Below, piece after piece: positions 46,478 to 57,455 of a stretch of DNA of 64,000 nt. The position numbers and the translations under genes are program-made. This DNA is from Geomonas limicola (GTDB lineage: Bacteria; Desulfobacterota; Desulfuromonadia; Geobacterales; Geobacteraceae): the NCBI RefSeq assembly GCF_014193675.1, contig NZ_BLXZ01000003.1:62001-126000 (forward strand), written 5' to 3'. How positions within the stretch are numbered: the stretch's first letter is position 1; the number at the start of each line of letters is the position of its first letter. Below the pieces are notes generated by a model. It was not told the DNA's origin. It saw nothing but the letters and a program-made list of their open reading frames with translations, and did no database searches.

Positions 46478-48340
46478 CTAGCTTTCGGAAGCCTGTCTAC
46501 GCAGCAATCGTAGTTGCTGTGCCACAAAGGCAGCAAGGCAACCGATCAACAGAGCGAGAGTCAGCATACCGTGTTCGACAGCAAACACGATCGGGGTGAG
46601 CAGAAGCCGGGTTATCAAGCGCAGCGTTTCATGACGGGCGATGAAGTTCGCGATCGGCGGGCTCACCTTGTAGTAGCAGGCCACGAAAAGGCGGCCGGGT
46701 GCGTTGGTCAACAGGTAGTGATCGCGGAATTCACGCAGCAGAGCCACCTTCGGGTGCAGGTAGCTTCCGTAAGCGGCGGTCGCGATGAAGCAGCCACCTC
46801 CTCCGCCGCCGGAAGTTGCAGCGGGGGTAACGGGAATGGGATCCTGAGCCGGAATAGCGAGAGCGTTGGCATCCAGCAAGCTACCATCCAGCGTGGTGGC
46901 ACCGTCGGCCGGGAAGGTAAGTGCCACAGGTGCCTGCATGTTGCCGTTACCATTGTTGCAAACCAGCAGATAGACGGTCGCATCGGACGTGAACGCAGGG
47001 ACTACTATGGACTGGGTACCCGCGTTGTACGGAATTTCCTGAGTCCCCAACGTGCTTACCTTGAAGGCCGTAACTGCCAACGACGAGGAGAGACCGGGGA
47101 AGGTAAGGGTGAGATCCTGCCCGTCGGCTGAGGATGGCAGGTACTTGTAATAGGCAAAGGTATAGGGCGTAGTCAGCACATTGATGGGGGCAACAATGCT
47201 GCCGTGTGCCGTAAAGGTTCGCACCTGGGGAACTGACACCGACGGGATGAGGCTAACTTCCCCTACGTGCGAGGACCAATCTTTCAGGAAAATTTTCTTC
47301 GCAAACCCGAAAAAATTGTTGCCGAGATTCTGGTTCAGCACCTGGTCGAGTACCGGCAAGGCTGCAATGTCGCTATGGTTGGATGGTGCCGCTACCGTCC
47401 CCAGCTGTTCCCAGAAAGACCGCACCACGGTCCGACTGCCGTGCAATTCGGCAAGATACCGGTTAAATATCCAGCGACCGTACGGGGAAAGATCGTTATT
47501 GAGCGGCTGATTGAGCGCAATGGTGTTGGTATCGGGAAGATAACTCACCAGGTAGCTGTAGAGCTGGTTGACCGAATCGTAGACCTCATCTTCCATCCAG
47601 GTGGAGGTCATCTCCGCATAATAGGGATCGAAATAGTAGTTGTAGCCGAACTGAATTGCGTGGTGGAATTCATGTGCCGCAGTCACCCTGAGGCTTTGCA
47701 GCGGGGTAAAGCTGCCGTATACCGGATCGGTAAAGCCATTGTCGATGGTGATGTAGGTCGGCACCGACTTCACCGGCAGCGGCGGAAATGAGGGGGAATA
47801 ATAGTCCGAAGTGAACCCGTAGGCACTCTGCGAGGCAAGACTCTGAAGATATACGTGGTAGGTAGTCCCCGGAGGCGGCTGGTAGCCCATCTTGGTCACT
47901 TCGACGGAGTAGACGTATTCGAAGACCCCCGCAACCGTTTCCACCCAGTCCGGGACATTGTTGCCGTTGGCGTCGGTGAGGTTGGGTTTATCGGCACCGG
48001 TGGTCGCGTAGTGGATGGTAAAGTGTCCGTTCACCGGCACGCAGACCCTCTCGCCGGCGAGGACTGGTGGGGCCGCCATCACTTTTGCCAGGACCTTTTG
48101 AGTGGCCGGCTCAAGCTGGGCCCAGTCCCTGACGGCAGCATGCCTGACCATGGTAAGAGATCTATCCGCAAAGGGGACCGCGTTTTTGGCGACCACCCCT
48201 GTCGCGGCAGAACCGGCACCAGCGTACCCTGGAGCCAACCGCGCCAAATAGTAATCGTCAAGAGTCCCCGCAGCTGCAAACGCCGGCAGGAGCAGCACCA
48301 ACAGTGTGAAAATCTGCCCGGTTATCGTTTTCACTCTCAC
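46478..48340 (-). CDS. Secreted MXAN_6640-like metalloprotease with CFI-box C-terminal sorting domain
   Basis: The 620-residue product has a signal peptide ([20 protein letters not shown]), a zinc-protease motif [13 protein letters not shown] (His223, Glu224, His227), an upstream [18 protein letters not shown] region and a distal WMEDEVYD segment typical of MXAN_6640-type putative metalloproteases. After a Gly run, a [10 protein letters not shown] motif (Cys517) opens the CFI-box C-terminal domain, which ends in a hydrophobic segment and basic tail and is thought to direct surface sorting. GTG 48340 overlaps the upstream stop (TAGTG). It is co-transcribed with a small secreted partner. Confidence 0.85.
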   Translation of the reverse strand: MRVKTITGQIFTLLVLLLPAFAAAGTLDDYYLARLAPGYAGAGSAATGVVAKNAVPFADRSLTMVRHAAVRDWAQLEPATQKVLAKVMAAPPVLAGERVCVPVNGHFTIHYATTGADKPNLTDANGNNVPDWVETVAGVFEYVYSVEVTKMGYQPPPGTTYHVYLQSLASQSAYGFTSDYYSPSFPPLPVKSVPTYITIDNGFTDPVYGSFTPLQSLRVTAAHEFHHAIQFGYNYYFDPYYAEMTSTWMEDEVYDSVNQLYSYLVSYLPDTNTIALNQPLNNDLSPYGRWIFNRYLAELHGSRTVVRSFWEQLGTVAAPSNHSDIAALPVLDQVLNQNLGNNFFGFAKKIFLKDWSSHVGEVSLIPSVSVPQVRTFTAHGSIVAPINVLTTPYTFAYYKYLPSSADGQDLTLTFPGLSSSLAVTAFKVSTLGTQEIPYNAGTQSIVVPAFTSDATVYLLVCNNGNGNMQAPVALTFPADGATTLDGSLLDANALAIPAQDPIPVTPAATSGGGGGGCFIATAAYGSYLHPKVALLREFRDHYLLTNAPGRLFVACYYKVSPPIANFIARHETLRLITRLLLTPIVFAVEHGMLTLALLIGCLAAFVAQQLRLLRRQASES

Positions 48341-48849
48341 TAATCCACCATCCTTTTGCCAACGCGTAATGAAATCATGGTGGTGACGCCCTCTGCGACG
48401 TTCACCTCGACATCTCCCCGACTGCCGGCCACCTGGTAGGTTCCTGCCGGCAGCACCGCCTGGAAAAAACCCTGTTCATCGGTCTGCGTACTCAAGACGA
48501 GTCGACTGCCCGAGCGAATCTCGACGGGTAACTGCGGATACAAAAGCGACCTTGGCCGCCCGGTCTTCAACTTCCCTCCCAATACCTCGGTGAAGCAGAC
48601 CCCTACGATCGCCCCCATGCCATTGGGCAAAGGGACTTCCACCGGATCTCCCTTGGTTTGGACGACCGGGCGCATCCCAGTTTTGAGTGCGACGCTGGGA
48701 GATTGATCTCCTGACCTGCCGGGGACGAAATCTTTGCCGTCAAAGTGAAGGAATTTCCACTGCCCGGGCCGTCGTGCGGCTGCGTTCGCCGTCAAACAAA
48801 TGACGGCCACCAAGGTTATGGTCAAAAATATCCGAAAGACAGAGGGCAT
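48340..48849 (-). CDS. Secreted carboxypeptidase-regulatory-like domain protein, partner of the protease
   Basis: From ATG 48849 the 169-residue product has a signal peptide ([20 protein letters not shown]). The mature part contains [20 protein letters not shown] and [20 protein letters not shown], resembling carboxypeptidase-regulatory or SdrD-type beta-sandwich domains. Its stop overlaps the protease GTG, so the two may act together at the cell surface. It could be an inhibitor, chaperone or substrate adaptor of the protease. Confidence 0.7.
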   Translation of the reverse strand: MPSVFRIFLTITLVAVICLTANAAARRPGQWKFLHFDGKDFVPGRSGDQSPSVALKTGMRPVVQTKGDPVEVPLPNGMGAIVGVCFTEVLGGKLKTGRPRSLLYPQLPVEIRSGSRLVLSTQTDEQGFFQAVLPAGTYQVAGSRGDVEVNVAEGVTTMISLRVGKRMVD

Positions 48850-49051
48850 GGCCGACTCCCGAGCGATACTTCTGCTACTGCGACGGGAAGCTATCAGCCC
48901 GAATCTGCATGACAGGCATCCTGTCACAGCAAGACGGGCAGCTTTAGGCAACTGGATATGAGCAATGAATGTGCCGAGAGTGAGACACAGATGGCAGAGA
49001 CAGTATGGCGTAGCATCGCACAGGGAGAGGTGCAATAAAAGTAAAAAAATG

Positions 49052-49084
49052 TAAAAGGGGAGCCGGACGGGCTCCCCTTTTATC
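49052..49084. terminator. Bidirectional terminator between leuA and the 48340 gene
   Basis: AAAAGGGGAGCC and GGCTCCCCTTTT form a perfect 12-bp stem with a 5-base loop and T-runs on both strands. It follows the leuA stop by about 20 bases. Confidence 0.92.
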
Positions 49085-49102
49085 AGCTACCGGATATCTC
49101 GG

Positions 49103-50647
<1,545 letters not shown>

Positions 50648-50787
50648 GTCTCTACCCCCTGTTGATGGTTGACCATCCAGATGTTCATGTGAGTGCGGCA
50701 TCTGGGAAATTAATTATTACAGAGATCCGGGAAAATACCAGTGATGGAGCCAGTTTACTGCACAATTAGCAGCTGCCCCGCGCACAT

Positions 50788-51062
50788 AAAAAAAGCCTCC
50801 GCCCCAGCAAGGGGCGAAGGCTTTGGAAGCTTCCGCGGTACCACCCTTATTCATCCGCCCGACGACGGACCTCGTTGTGCCCTTTACGCGGGCTGACGTC
50901 CGCAGCTACCTCCAGCCCTCCCGCATGCCCAAGGACACCGGTGGAACAGTTCTCGCTGCGGCGGCTCAAAGGCGAGTTCACCTTGCTTCCCCACCGGTTT
51001 GCACCACCCACCGGCTCTCTGTAGAGGAAGGAGAAGGCTACTACTCCTCGTCACTGCCTTTC
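50788..51062 (-). promoter_or_regulatory. T-box leader of leuA
   Basis: On the minus strand the conserved T-box GGGTGGTACCGCGG (50846-50833) is followed by a terminator stem (AAAGCCTTCGCCCC / GGGGCGGAGGCTTT with a T-run, 50824-50788). Upstream is a long structured Stem I region with GGTGGGTGGTGCAAACCGGT and a probable CUC leucine specifier (50976-50974, in GAACTCGCC). Uncharged tRNA-Leu would stabilise the antiterminator and allow leuA transcription. Confidence 0.95.
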
Positions 51063-51074
51063 AATTTCGGGGAA

Positions 51075-51103
51075 TCATAAGAAAAACCCCCGACGGGTGT
51101 CAA
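51075..51103 (-). promoter_or_regulatory. leuA promoter embedded in a hairpin
   Basis: On the minus strand TTGACA (51103-51098), a 17-base spacer and TTATGA (51080-51075) form a near-consensus promoter. The same bases lie inside a dyad, AAAAACCCC and GGGGTTTTT (about 51082-51112), that looks like a terminator for reading from either side. Confidence 0.85.
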
Positions 51104-51177
51104 GGGGTTTTTCGGTGCGGCTGTTTTATTTTGATGCAGCAAAACTTTGGTGCAGCGAACAAGAACCCCCGTCTTTT

Positions 51178-51286
51178 ACTCCCCCTCTCTTGACGGGAAG
51201 GGGGCAGGGGGTGGGTGAAGCTGCCATCTGCGCATCGGTGGCTCTTCCCCCTCACCTGTCCCTCTCCCGCAAGGGGAGAGGGGACG
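51178..51286 (+). repeat. Dispersed intergenic repeat, copy 2
   Basis: A hairpin with CCCCCTCTCTTGACGGGAAG is followed by GGGTGGGTGAAGCTGCCATC, then CTTCCCCCTCACCTGTCC and a second hairpin CCCTCTCCC-GCAA-GGGGAGAGGG. The order and orientation match copy 1 at 31597-31682. It fills the gap between the leuA promoter and pssA. Confidence 0.65.
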
Positions 51287-51316
51287 TAGTATCAACGGGT
51301 AGGAGGATTGCAGAGG

Positions 51317-52105
51317 TTACGGCTGTTTGCGCAGGTCCTCGTGCCCCTTGTGCAGCGCCTTCTCCAGCCTGCGGCGGCGCGGCCAGGTCATCAGGAACCC
51401 GATCGGGCCGGAGGCGATGTAGCAGATGAAGATGGTGAACAGCATGATCACCGGCTCGGCGGCGATGACGATCAGCAAGAGCACCGCGAGGACCAGGAAG
51501 GCAAAGGGCTGCCGCTTGATGAGGCTCGGGTCCTTGAACGAGTTGTAGCGCACGTTGGAAACCATGAGCAGTGCCAGGAAGTAGATCAACACCAGGATGG
51601 CGACCCGGTTATAGGAGCTCGGCCACCCCATATGGTAAAAGAGGAGCACGGTCGCCGAGACCATGCTGGCCGAGGCAGGGGTGGGGAGTCCCACGAAGCG
51701 CCGGCTCTCCACGGTCTCGACCTGGACGTTGAAGCGCGCGAGCCTGAGTGCCGCGCAGACCAGGAGCAGGAAACCGGCCAGCCACCCTAGCCGCCCGAAC
51801 GGTTTCAGCGCCCAGCAGTACATGAGCAGTCCCGGAGCGGCACCGAAGGAGACCACGTCGGCCAACGAGTCGAACTCGACGCCAAACTTGCTGGCGGTGC
51901 CGGTAAGCCGCGCCACCTTGCCGTCCAGGCCATCGAAGATCGAGGAGGCCAGGATCCAGAGGGCAGCGGTCCGGTAGTCGCCGTTCACCGTAGAGACCAT
52001 GCAGTAAAAGCCCGCGAACAGGCTTCCCGCGGTAAACAGGTTGGGAAGGATGTAGATCCCCTTGCGCATCCCCTCCCGTTCGATTTTCACTTTGTCTTCG
52101 CTCAC
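51317..52105 (-). CDS. pssA: CDP-diacylglycerol-serine O-phosphatidyltransferase
   Basis: The 262-residue inner-membrane enzyme makes phosphatidylserine from CDP-diacylglycerol. The CDP-alcohol phosphotransferase motif D-G-x2-A-R-x8-G-x3-D-x3-D is seen as DGLDGKVARLTGTASKFGVE then FDSLADVVSFG. About six to eight transmembrane segments follow. It overlaps psd by four bases, the enzyme for the next step, so the pair forms the phosphatidylethanolamine route. Confidence 0.95.
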   Translation of the reverse strand: MSEDKVKIEREGMRKGIYILPNLFTAGSLFAGFYCMVSTVNGDYRTAALWILASSIFDGLDGKVARLTGTASKFGVEFDSLADVVSFGAAPGLLMYCWALKPFGRLGWLAGFLLLVCAALRLARFNVQVETVESRRFVGLPTPASASMVSATVLLFYHMGWPSSYNRVAILVLIYFLALLMVSNVRYNSFKDPSLIKRQPFAFLVLAVLLLIVIAAEPVIMLFTIFICYIASGPIGFLMTWPRRRRLEKALHKGHEDLRKQP

Positions 52106-52761
52106 GGCAGTAGCCCCAGGACGGTCTCTCCGGCAACCGTTTTCTCGCCCATGGCAACCTTGACCTTGGTGCCGAGCGGCAGGTAGACATCGAGTCGGGA
52201 ACCGAAACGAATGAGACCGTAACGGCGCCCCCGGGTCAGCAGGTCGCCGACCTTGGCATAGCAGACGATGCGGCGCGCGATGAGACCTGCCACCTGGACG
52301 ACCACCAGTTTCTGGCCGGGGCTCGTCTCAAGCACCAGCCCCTGCTGCTCGTTCTCGAACGTGGCCCGCTCGTCGCGCACATCGTAGAATTTACCCTTGG
52401 TATAAAAGCTGTCCAGCACCCGCCCGGTTACCGGCGCGCGGTTCACGTGGACGTTGAACACGGACATGAAGATGCTCACCTTCTCCATTTCGGTCTGGGT
52501 GTGCGGCTCGACGACCTTACCGGAGAAGATCACGACCCCGTCCGCCGGTGCGATGACCCCCTGCTCCAGATTCGGGGTAGCACGCTCCGGGTTTCTGAAG
52601 AAGAACACGATGAAGGCGGAAAGGAGGCAGAAAAAACCAGCGGCTGCGAAGAAACCGGCGTGCAGCTTAACCCCGAGCAGTGCGAAAAGGACGGTGAGCG
52701 CCAGGGCTCCGAAAATGAACGGGTACCCCTCGGCAGCGATCGGGGTATTGGTATTGCGCAT
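52102..52761 (-). CDS. psd: Phosphatidylserine decarboxylase proenzyme
   Basis: The 219-residue protein is of the short (archaeal-type) PSD class. Self-cleavage at the Gly-Ser in RFGSRLD (near residue 188) generates the pyruvoyl cofactor. Other motifs are RNPERATP, GVIAPADGVV and IFMSVFNVHVNRAPVTG. An N-terminal hydrophobic pair of segments anchors it. It converts the PssA product to phosphatidylethanolamine. Confidence 0.95.
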   Translation of the reverse strand: MRNTNTPIAAEGYPFIFGALALTVLFALLGVKLHAGFFAAAGFFCLLSAFIVFFFRNPERATPNLEQGVIAPADGVVIFSGKVVEPHTQTEMEKVSIFMSVFNVHVNRAPVTGRVLDSFYTKGKFYDVRDERATFENEQQGLVLETSPGQKLVVVQVAGLIARRIVCYAKVGDLLTRGRRYGLIRFGSRLDVYLPLGTKVKVAMGEKTVAGETVLGLLP

Positions 52762-52892
52762 CTAGTTACCTCATAAACGGTGATGAGAGCGTGAAGCTCG
52801 GGCAGTCGTGCGGCAAAGGGCGCGACTGCTAACAGGGTACTGCACGGGAATGGAAGGCGGCAGGGCTGCCAGGTGCGGGTCTTGCGGCGTAA
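52762..52892. other. Gene-free stretch where ilvC would be expected
   Basis: The gap between ilvN and psd (224 bases with the adjoining terminator) holds no remnant of ketol-acid reductoisomerase that I can read. It presumably carries the psd-pssA promoter. Confidence 0.5.
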
Positions 52893-52955
52893 ACAAAAAG
52901 GCCGTTGCCGGGCCCCCCGCACTTCAAACGCGGAGTATAGCCCGAAAACGGCCTC
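52893..52955 (-). terminator. Terminator after ilvN
   Basis: On the minus strand AGGCCGTT and AACGGCCT pair around a longer imperfect stem (CGGGC/GCCCG also pair), followed by TTTTTGTTT. Confidence 0.75.
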
Positions 52956-52984
52956 TCATGCAATCTTTGATTTGTTTTGCTTCG

Positions 52985-53476
52985 TTATCCCTTCCAGCCC
53001 CGGGCGCCGCGCCCGATCACCACCGGACCGGTGCTCACCAACTCCTTAAGTCCGAGCGGGCGCAGGAGTTCCACCATGGCCGCGACCTTCGCCGGCGCCC
53101 CGGTCGCCTCCAGGGTGTAGGACTTCGGCGTAACGTCGATGACCTTGGCCCGGAAGATGTCGGCGATGCGCAGTACCTCGGCGCGGCTTTCGTCCTCGGC
53201 GGAGACCTTGACCAGAACCATTTCGCGTTCGATGGCGTTTTCCGGTTCGAAGTCGATGACCTTGATGACGTCGATCAGCTTGTTGAGCTGCTTGGTGATC
53301 TGCTCGATAATCTGCTCATCCCCGCGGGTCACCAGCGTGATGCGCGAGAGTGATTCATCGTTGGTGGGAGCAACCGTAAGCGAGTCGATATTGAAGCCGC
53401 GCCCGGAAAAAAGGCCCACCACGCGGGACAGCACGCCGAATTCGTTTTCCACGAGGACTGCAATGGTATGTCTCAT
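52985..53476 (-). CDS. ilvN: Acetolactate synthase small (regulatory) subunit
   Basis: The 163-residue subunit has an N-terminal ACT domain (HTIAVLVENEFGVLSRVVGL, FSGRGFNIDSLTVAPT) that binds valine for feedback control and a C-terminal domain ending AMVELLRPLGLKELVSTGPV. It activates and inhibits IlvB. ATG 53476 has GGAGG upstream. It follows ilvB after about 220 bases filled with TTGACAAT-type repeats and is followed by a terminator. Confidence 0.95.
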   Translation of the reverse strand: MRHTIAVLVENEFGVLSRVVGLFSGRGFNIDSLTVAPTNDESLSRITLVTRGDEQIIEQITKQLNKLIDVIKVIDFEPENAIEREMVLVKVSAEDESRAEVLRIADIFRAKVIDVTPKSYTLEATGAPAKVAAMVELLRPLGLKELVSTGPVVIGRGARGWKG

Positions 53477-53485
53477 AAACCCTCC

Positions 53486-53695
53486 AAATTCAATTGACAA
53501 TTGACAATGGACAATTGACAACGAGGTTCGATGATCTCAATGGACAATTAACGATAGACAATTGACAAAGAGACTCAAATTTTATCAGTACCGCATGCGA
53601 GTTGCGGCAGTGGATGGCCCAAGGCAAGAAACGGTCAATCGACTAAGAGACAAGGTTTTCATCGTCAATCGTCAACGGTCCATTGTCAATTGCTT
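53486..53695. repeat. TTGACAAT-type inverted repeats between ilvB and ilvN
   Basis: CAATTGACAATTGACAATGG (from ~53490) and GGACAATTAACGATAGACAA lie on one side; the inverted TCGTCAATCGTCAACGGTCC ATTGTCAATTGC lies at ~53661-53692. It is the same family as at 43145-43299, again inside an amino-acid biosynthesis operon. Confidence 0.75.
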
Positions 53696-55391
53696 AGGTA
53701 AGTACCATCTCGGTGAGCGACGCCCCTGCCGGAACCATCGGGAGCACCTTCTCTTCCCGGGCCACCTTGAACTCCATGAGTACCGGTCCCTCGATTTCGA
53801 AGGCCTTCTTGATGACAGCATCTACCTCGTCGACCTTGCTGGCCTGCAGACCTACCGCACCGAACGCCTCGGCGAGCTTGATGAAGTCGATGGGGAGCTC
53901 CATGCAGGTCGACGAGTAGCGCTTGTCGAAGAAGAGCTCCTGCCACTGGCGCACCATCCCCAGGAAATTGTTGTTGAGGATGACAATCTTCACGTTGAGC
54001 CGGTTCTGGACCAGGGTGGCCAGCTCCTGCATGTTCATCTGGAAGCCGCCGTCGCCACAGACCGCCAGCACCTGGCGCTCGGGGAAGGCCGCCTGGGCCC
54101 CCATGGCCGCGGGAAGGCCGAAGCCCATGGTGCCGAGGCCGCCGGAGGAGAGCAGGGTCCGGGGACGGGTGAACTGGAAGAACTGTGCGACCCACATCTG
54201 GTGCTGGCCCACGTCGGTGGCCAGGATGGCGTCGGGGGCGGAGAGCGCACGCAGGCGCTGGATGACGTACTGCGGCTTGATCGTCGAGCCGGTCTGCTTG
54301 TAGGTGACCGGATGTTTCGACTTCCACTCGTTGATCTGCTCGATCCAGGGGGCGAGGTTCTGTTTCAGGGTCTCGACCTCTGCCTTGTGCTTGTCCACGG
54401 TCTTGAGCATGCGGATCAGCACCTCGCGCACGTCCCCGACGATGGGGAGGTCGACGCGCACGTTCTTCTTGATCGAGGTCGGATCGACGTCGATGTGGAT
54501 GATCTTCGCATGCGGTGCGAAGGCCGCGATCTTGCCGGTGACCCGGTCGTCGAAGCGGGCCGCCACCGCAATCAGGAGATCGCAGTTGGAGACCGCCATG
54601 TTGGCGCAGTAGTGACCGTGCATGCCGAGCATCCCCAGCGACAGGTCGTCGTCCTCGGGGAAGGAGCCCAGGCCGTTCAGGGTCATGGTGACCGGGATGC
54701 CGAGCTGGTGCGCGAGCTTGGTCAGCTCATCCGCCGCATTACCGAGGATCACGCCGCCACCTACGTAGATGACCGCCTTCTTGGTCTGCAGCATCACGTC
54801 GACCGCCTTCTCGATCTGCTTGGGGTGCCCCTCGACGGTCGGCTTGTAGCCGCGGATCTCCACGCTCTCCGGATACGCGAACTCGGTCTGGGCGATCTGC
54901 ACGTCCTTGGGGAGATCGACCAGCACCGGGCCGGGACGGCCGGTACGGGCGATGTAGAAGGCCTTCTTCATGATGAGCGCCAGGTCCTTGACGTCCTTCA
55001 CCAGGAAGTTGTGCTTGGTGCAGGGGCGGGTGATGCCGATGATGTCGGCTTCCTGGAAGGCGTCGTTGCCGATCAGCGCGGTCGGGACCTGCCCGGTGAT
55101 GATCACCATCGGGATCGAGTCCATGTAGGCCGTGGCGATGGCCGTGATGGTATTGGTAGCCCCCGGTCCCGAGGTGGCGATGGCGACGCCGACCTTGCCG
55201 GTGGCTCGCGCGTAGCCGTCGGCGGCATGGACGCCGGCCTGCTCGTGGCGGGGCAGAATATGTTTGATCTCCTTGAAGGAGAAGAGCTCGTCATACAGGT
55301 TGATGACGGTACCTCCGGGATACCCGAAGATGGTGTCAACACCCTCCCGTTTCAAACATTCCAGCAAAATTCGTGCGCCGTTCAACTTCAT
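53694..55391 (-). CDS. ilvB: Acetolactate synthase large (catalytic) subunit
   Basis: The 565-residue ThDP enzyme makes acetolactate or acetohydroxybutyrate for valine, leucine and isoleucine. Motifs include EGVDTIFGYPGGTVINLYDE (with the catalytic Glu in LPRHEQAGVHAADGYARATG), GRPGPVLVDLPKDVQ and the ThDP-Mg site AVCGDGGFQMNMQELATLVQ...ILNNNFLGMVRQWQ. It also has an FAD-binding middle domain. It is downstream of ilvD and upstream of ilvN. Confidence 0.97.
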   Translation of the reverse strand: MKLNGARILLECLKREGVDTIFGYPGGTVINLYDELFSFKEIKHILPRHEQAGVHAADGYARATGKVGVAIATSGPGATNTITAIATAYMDSIPMVIITGQVPTALIGNDAFQEADIIGITRPCTKHNFLVKDVKDLALIMKKAFYIARTGRPGPVLVDLPKDVQIAQTEFAYPESVEIRGYKPTVEGHPKQIEKAVDVMLQTKKAVIYVGGGVILGNAADELTKLAHQLGIPVTMTLNGLGSFPEDDDLSLGMLGMHGHYCANMAVSNCDLLIAVAARFDDRVTGKIAAFAPHAKIIHIDVDPTSIKKNVRVDLPIVGDVREVLIRMLKTVDKHKAEVETLKQNLAPWIEQINEWKSKHPVTYKQTGSTIKPQYVIQRLRALSAPDAILATDVGQHQMWVAQFFQFTRPRTLLSSGGLGTMGFGLPAAMGAQAAFPERQVLAVCGDGGFQMNMQELATLVQNRLNVKIVILNNNFLGMVRQWQELFFDKRYSSTCMELPIDFIKLAEAFGAVGLQASKVDEVDAVIKKAFEIEGPVLMEFKVAREEKVLPMVPAGASLTEMVLT

Positions 55392-55409
55392 AAACCCTCC
55401 TCAAGAAAA

Positions 55410-55500
55410 ACCGTGAATGTCCCCTTCTGTAAAGGGGCACGTTGTCACCCCTTGGTAAAGGGGCATCATGCTCCCCCCTCGGTAAGGGAGGAGTGCCAAG
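55410..55500. repeat. Three short hairpins between ilvD and ilvB
   Basis: CCCCTTCTGTAAAGGGGCA, CCCCTTGGTAAAGGGGCA and CCCCCCTCGGTAAGGGAGG follow each other between 55419 and 55494, each a small stem of 4-6 bp with a similar loop. They may protect or partially end the ilv transcript. Confidence 0.6.
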
Positions 55501-55541
55501 TGTTCCGACCTTCGGTTTAACCTCTACTGCTGCCTTTGCTG

Positions 55542-57203
55542 CTACTCCGCCGTGGTGATCGCGCCGGTGTGGGCCGAGGTGACGACCTTGGCGTAACGGG
55601 CGAGCCACCCCTTCTTGATTTTGGGTTCCGGAGCTACCCAGCGGCTGCGCCGTTCAGCCAGCACCTCGTCGCTCACCATGAGTTTCAGGGAGCGCGCCGG
55701 GATATCCAGCACGATCGCGTCGCCGTCCTCGACCAGTGCGATCGGACCACCCACCGCGGCTTCCGGAGAGATGTGCCCGATGCAGGGGCCACGGGTACCG
55801 CCGGAGAAACGGCCGTCGGTGATGAGCGCCACCGAGTCACCGAGGCCAAGCCCCATGAGTGCCGCCGTGGGGGCGAGCATCTCGCGCATCCCCGGCCCCC
55901 CCTTGGGACCTTCGTAGCGGATCACCACCACGTCGCCGCTCTTCACCACGCCACCCATCATTGCTGCCATGGCCTTCTCTTCCGAGTCGAAGCAGCGGGC
56001 GGTACCGGTAAATTTCATCATGGCATCGGAGACGCCGGACTGCTTGACCACGGCACCCTTGGGGGCGATGTTGCCGAAAAGGACGGCGATGCCACCCTCC
56101 TTCTTCACCGGTTTGTCGAGCGGGCGGATCACCTCGTCATCCACCCCGGCCAGCGAGGCGGCGAGCTGATGCGTAGTGAGACCGAAGACGGTCGGGCAGT
56201 CGTGGATCTTGTCCCCCAGCTGTTTCATGACACCGGCGACACCGCCGGCAGCGTCGAGATCCTCCATGAAGTGCTCGCCCGCCGGGTTCATCGAGGCGAT
56301 CTGCGGGGTCTGCTTGGAGAGGATGTCGAAGGTTTCCAGCGGCAGCTCCACCTCGGCCTCGCGGGCGATGGCCAGAAGGTGCAGCACGGTATTGGACGAG
56401 CCACCCAGGGCGAGGTCGACGCGGATGGCGTTCTCGAAGGCCTCGCGGGTCAGGATGGAGCGCGGGGTGATGTTCTGGTGCACCATGTCGACGATGCGCT
56501 CACCGGAGGCGAAGGCGATGCGGCGCTTTAAGGCCGAGACTGCCAGCGCGGTGCCGCAGCGCGGCAGGCTCATCCCCATGGTCTCGGTGAGGATGGCCAT
56601 GGTGTTGGCAGTGAAGAGCCCCTGGCAGGAACCCATGCCCGGGCAGGCGTTTTCTTCGCAGCGGGCCAACTCCTTGTCGTCGATGACGCCGGCCTTGTAG
56701 CGGGCCATCGCCTCGAAGGTGTCGGTGACGAAGGAGTACTTGCGCCCGGCGTCCCCGCGGCCGCTCATCATCGGACCAGCGGTGACCACGATGCAGGGGA
56801 TGTCGAGGCGTGCCGCCGCCATCAGCATGCCCGGGGTGATCTTGTCGCAGTTGGTCAAGAGTACCAGGCCGTCCAACCGGTGCGCCTCGGCAACCGATTC
56901 CACCATGTCCGCGATGAGTTCGCGGGTCGGCAGCGAGTAGTGCATCCCCTTGTGCCCCATGGAGATGCCGTCGCAGACCCCGGGGATTCCGAAGAAGAAG
57001 GAGTAACCGCCACCGGTGTGCACCCCTTTCTCGATGAACCGCTCCAGGTCGCGCATGCCGACATGGCCGGGGATGAGGTCGGTGAAGCTGGTGGCGATGC
57101 CGATGAACGGCTTGCCCATCTCGCTCTGGGGCAGGCCGGTTCCTTTGAGAAGCGCGCGGTGCGGAGTGCGCTCAAGTCCTTGGGTGATAGTATCGCTGCG
57201 CAT
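55542..57203 (-). CDS. ilvD: Dihydroxy-acid dehydratase
   Basis: The 553-residue Fe-S enzyme dehydrates dihydroxy-acids to 2-oxo acids in valine/isoleucine synthesis. Conserved cluster and substrate motifs are [55 protein letters not shown] and a C-terminal [20 protein letters not shown]. The ATG at 57203 is about 110 bases after a strong promoter. It heads the ilvD-ilvB-ilvN operon. Confidence 0.97.
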   Translation of the reverse strand: MRSDTITQGLERTPHRALLKGTGLPQSEMGKPFIGIATSFTDLIPGHVGMRDLERFIEKGVHTGGGYSFFFGIPGVCDGISMGHKGMHYSLPTRELIADMVESVAEAHRLDGLVLLTNCDKITPGMLMAAARLDIPCIVVTAGPMMSGRGDAGRKYSFVTDTFEAMARYKAGVIDDKELARCEENACPGMGSCQGLFTANTMAILTETMGMSLPRCGTALAVSALKRRIAFASGERIVDMVHQNITPRSILTREAFENAIRVDLALGGSSNTVLHLLAIAREAEVELPLETFDILSKQTPQIASMNPAGEHFMEDLDAAGGVAGVMKQLGDKIHDCPTVFGLTTHQLAASLAGVDDEVIRPLDKPVKKEGGIAVLFGNIAPKGAVVKQSGVSDAMMKFTGTARCFDSEEKAMAAMMGGVVKSGDVVVIRYEGPKGGPGMREMLAPTAALMGLGLGDSVALITDGRFSGGTRGPCIGHISPEAAVGGPIALVEDGDAIVLDIPARSLKLMVSDEVLAERRSRWVAPEPKIKKGWLARYAKVVTSAHTGAITTAE

Positions 57204-57312
57204 AAAACCCCTCGTAAGGCCGGCTCACCTTCTGTTTGAAGTGGATAAACCGGCAGTTGGTCTGGTTGAAAAAACGCTGTATTTCAGCGTGGTTAAATTA
57301 GTATGAAGGGAC

Positions 57313-57341
57313 AACATAATACATTAAGTGTGAGGTGTCAA
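57313..57341 (-). promoter_or_regulatory. Promoter of the ilvDBN operon
   Basis: On the minus strand TTGACA (57341-57336), a 17-base spacer and TATGTT (57318-57313) form a near-consensus promoter. The ~100-base leader has the small hairpin CGCTGAAATACAGCG (about 57271-57286). Confidence 0.85.
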
Positions 57342-57455
57342 CAGGCGATAAAACGCCGTTAACACAATAAGGGAGTAAAAAGATAAATTTGGGTGTTTTT
57401 AGGCAGGAGGGGACTGGCTCCGTCAGGTTCCTGTCCCCTTTTCTCGTTGAGAGCT

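Noticed and set aside
50823..51080. 85-residue plus-strand frame
   Set aside because: It is the complement of the leuA T-box leader, which explains its sequence.
53562..55520. 652-residue plus-strand open frame opposite ilvB
   Set aside because: Its Asp/Val/Leu/Gly/His-rich composition is the mirror of ilvB codons; no motif or ribosome site.
57405..57445. Terminator for tsaB
   Set aside because: GGGGAC/GTCCCC arms exist but the T-run is on the plus strand, opposite to tsaB transcription, so no firm call was made.
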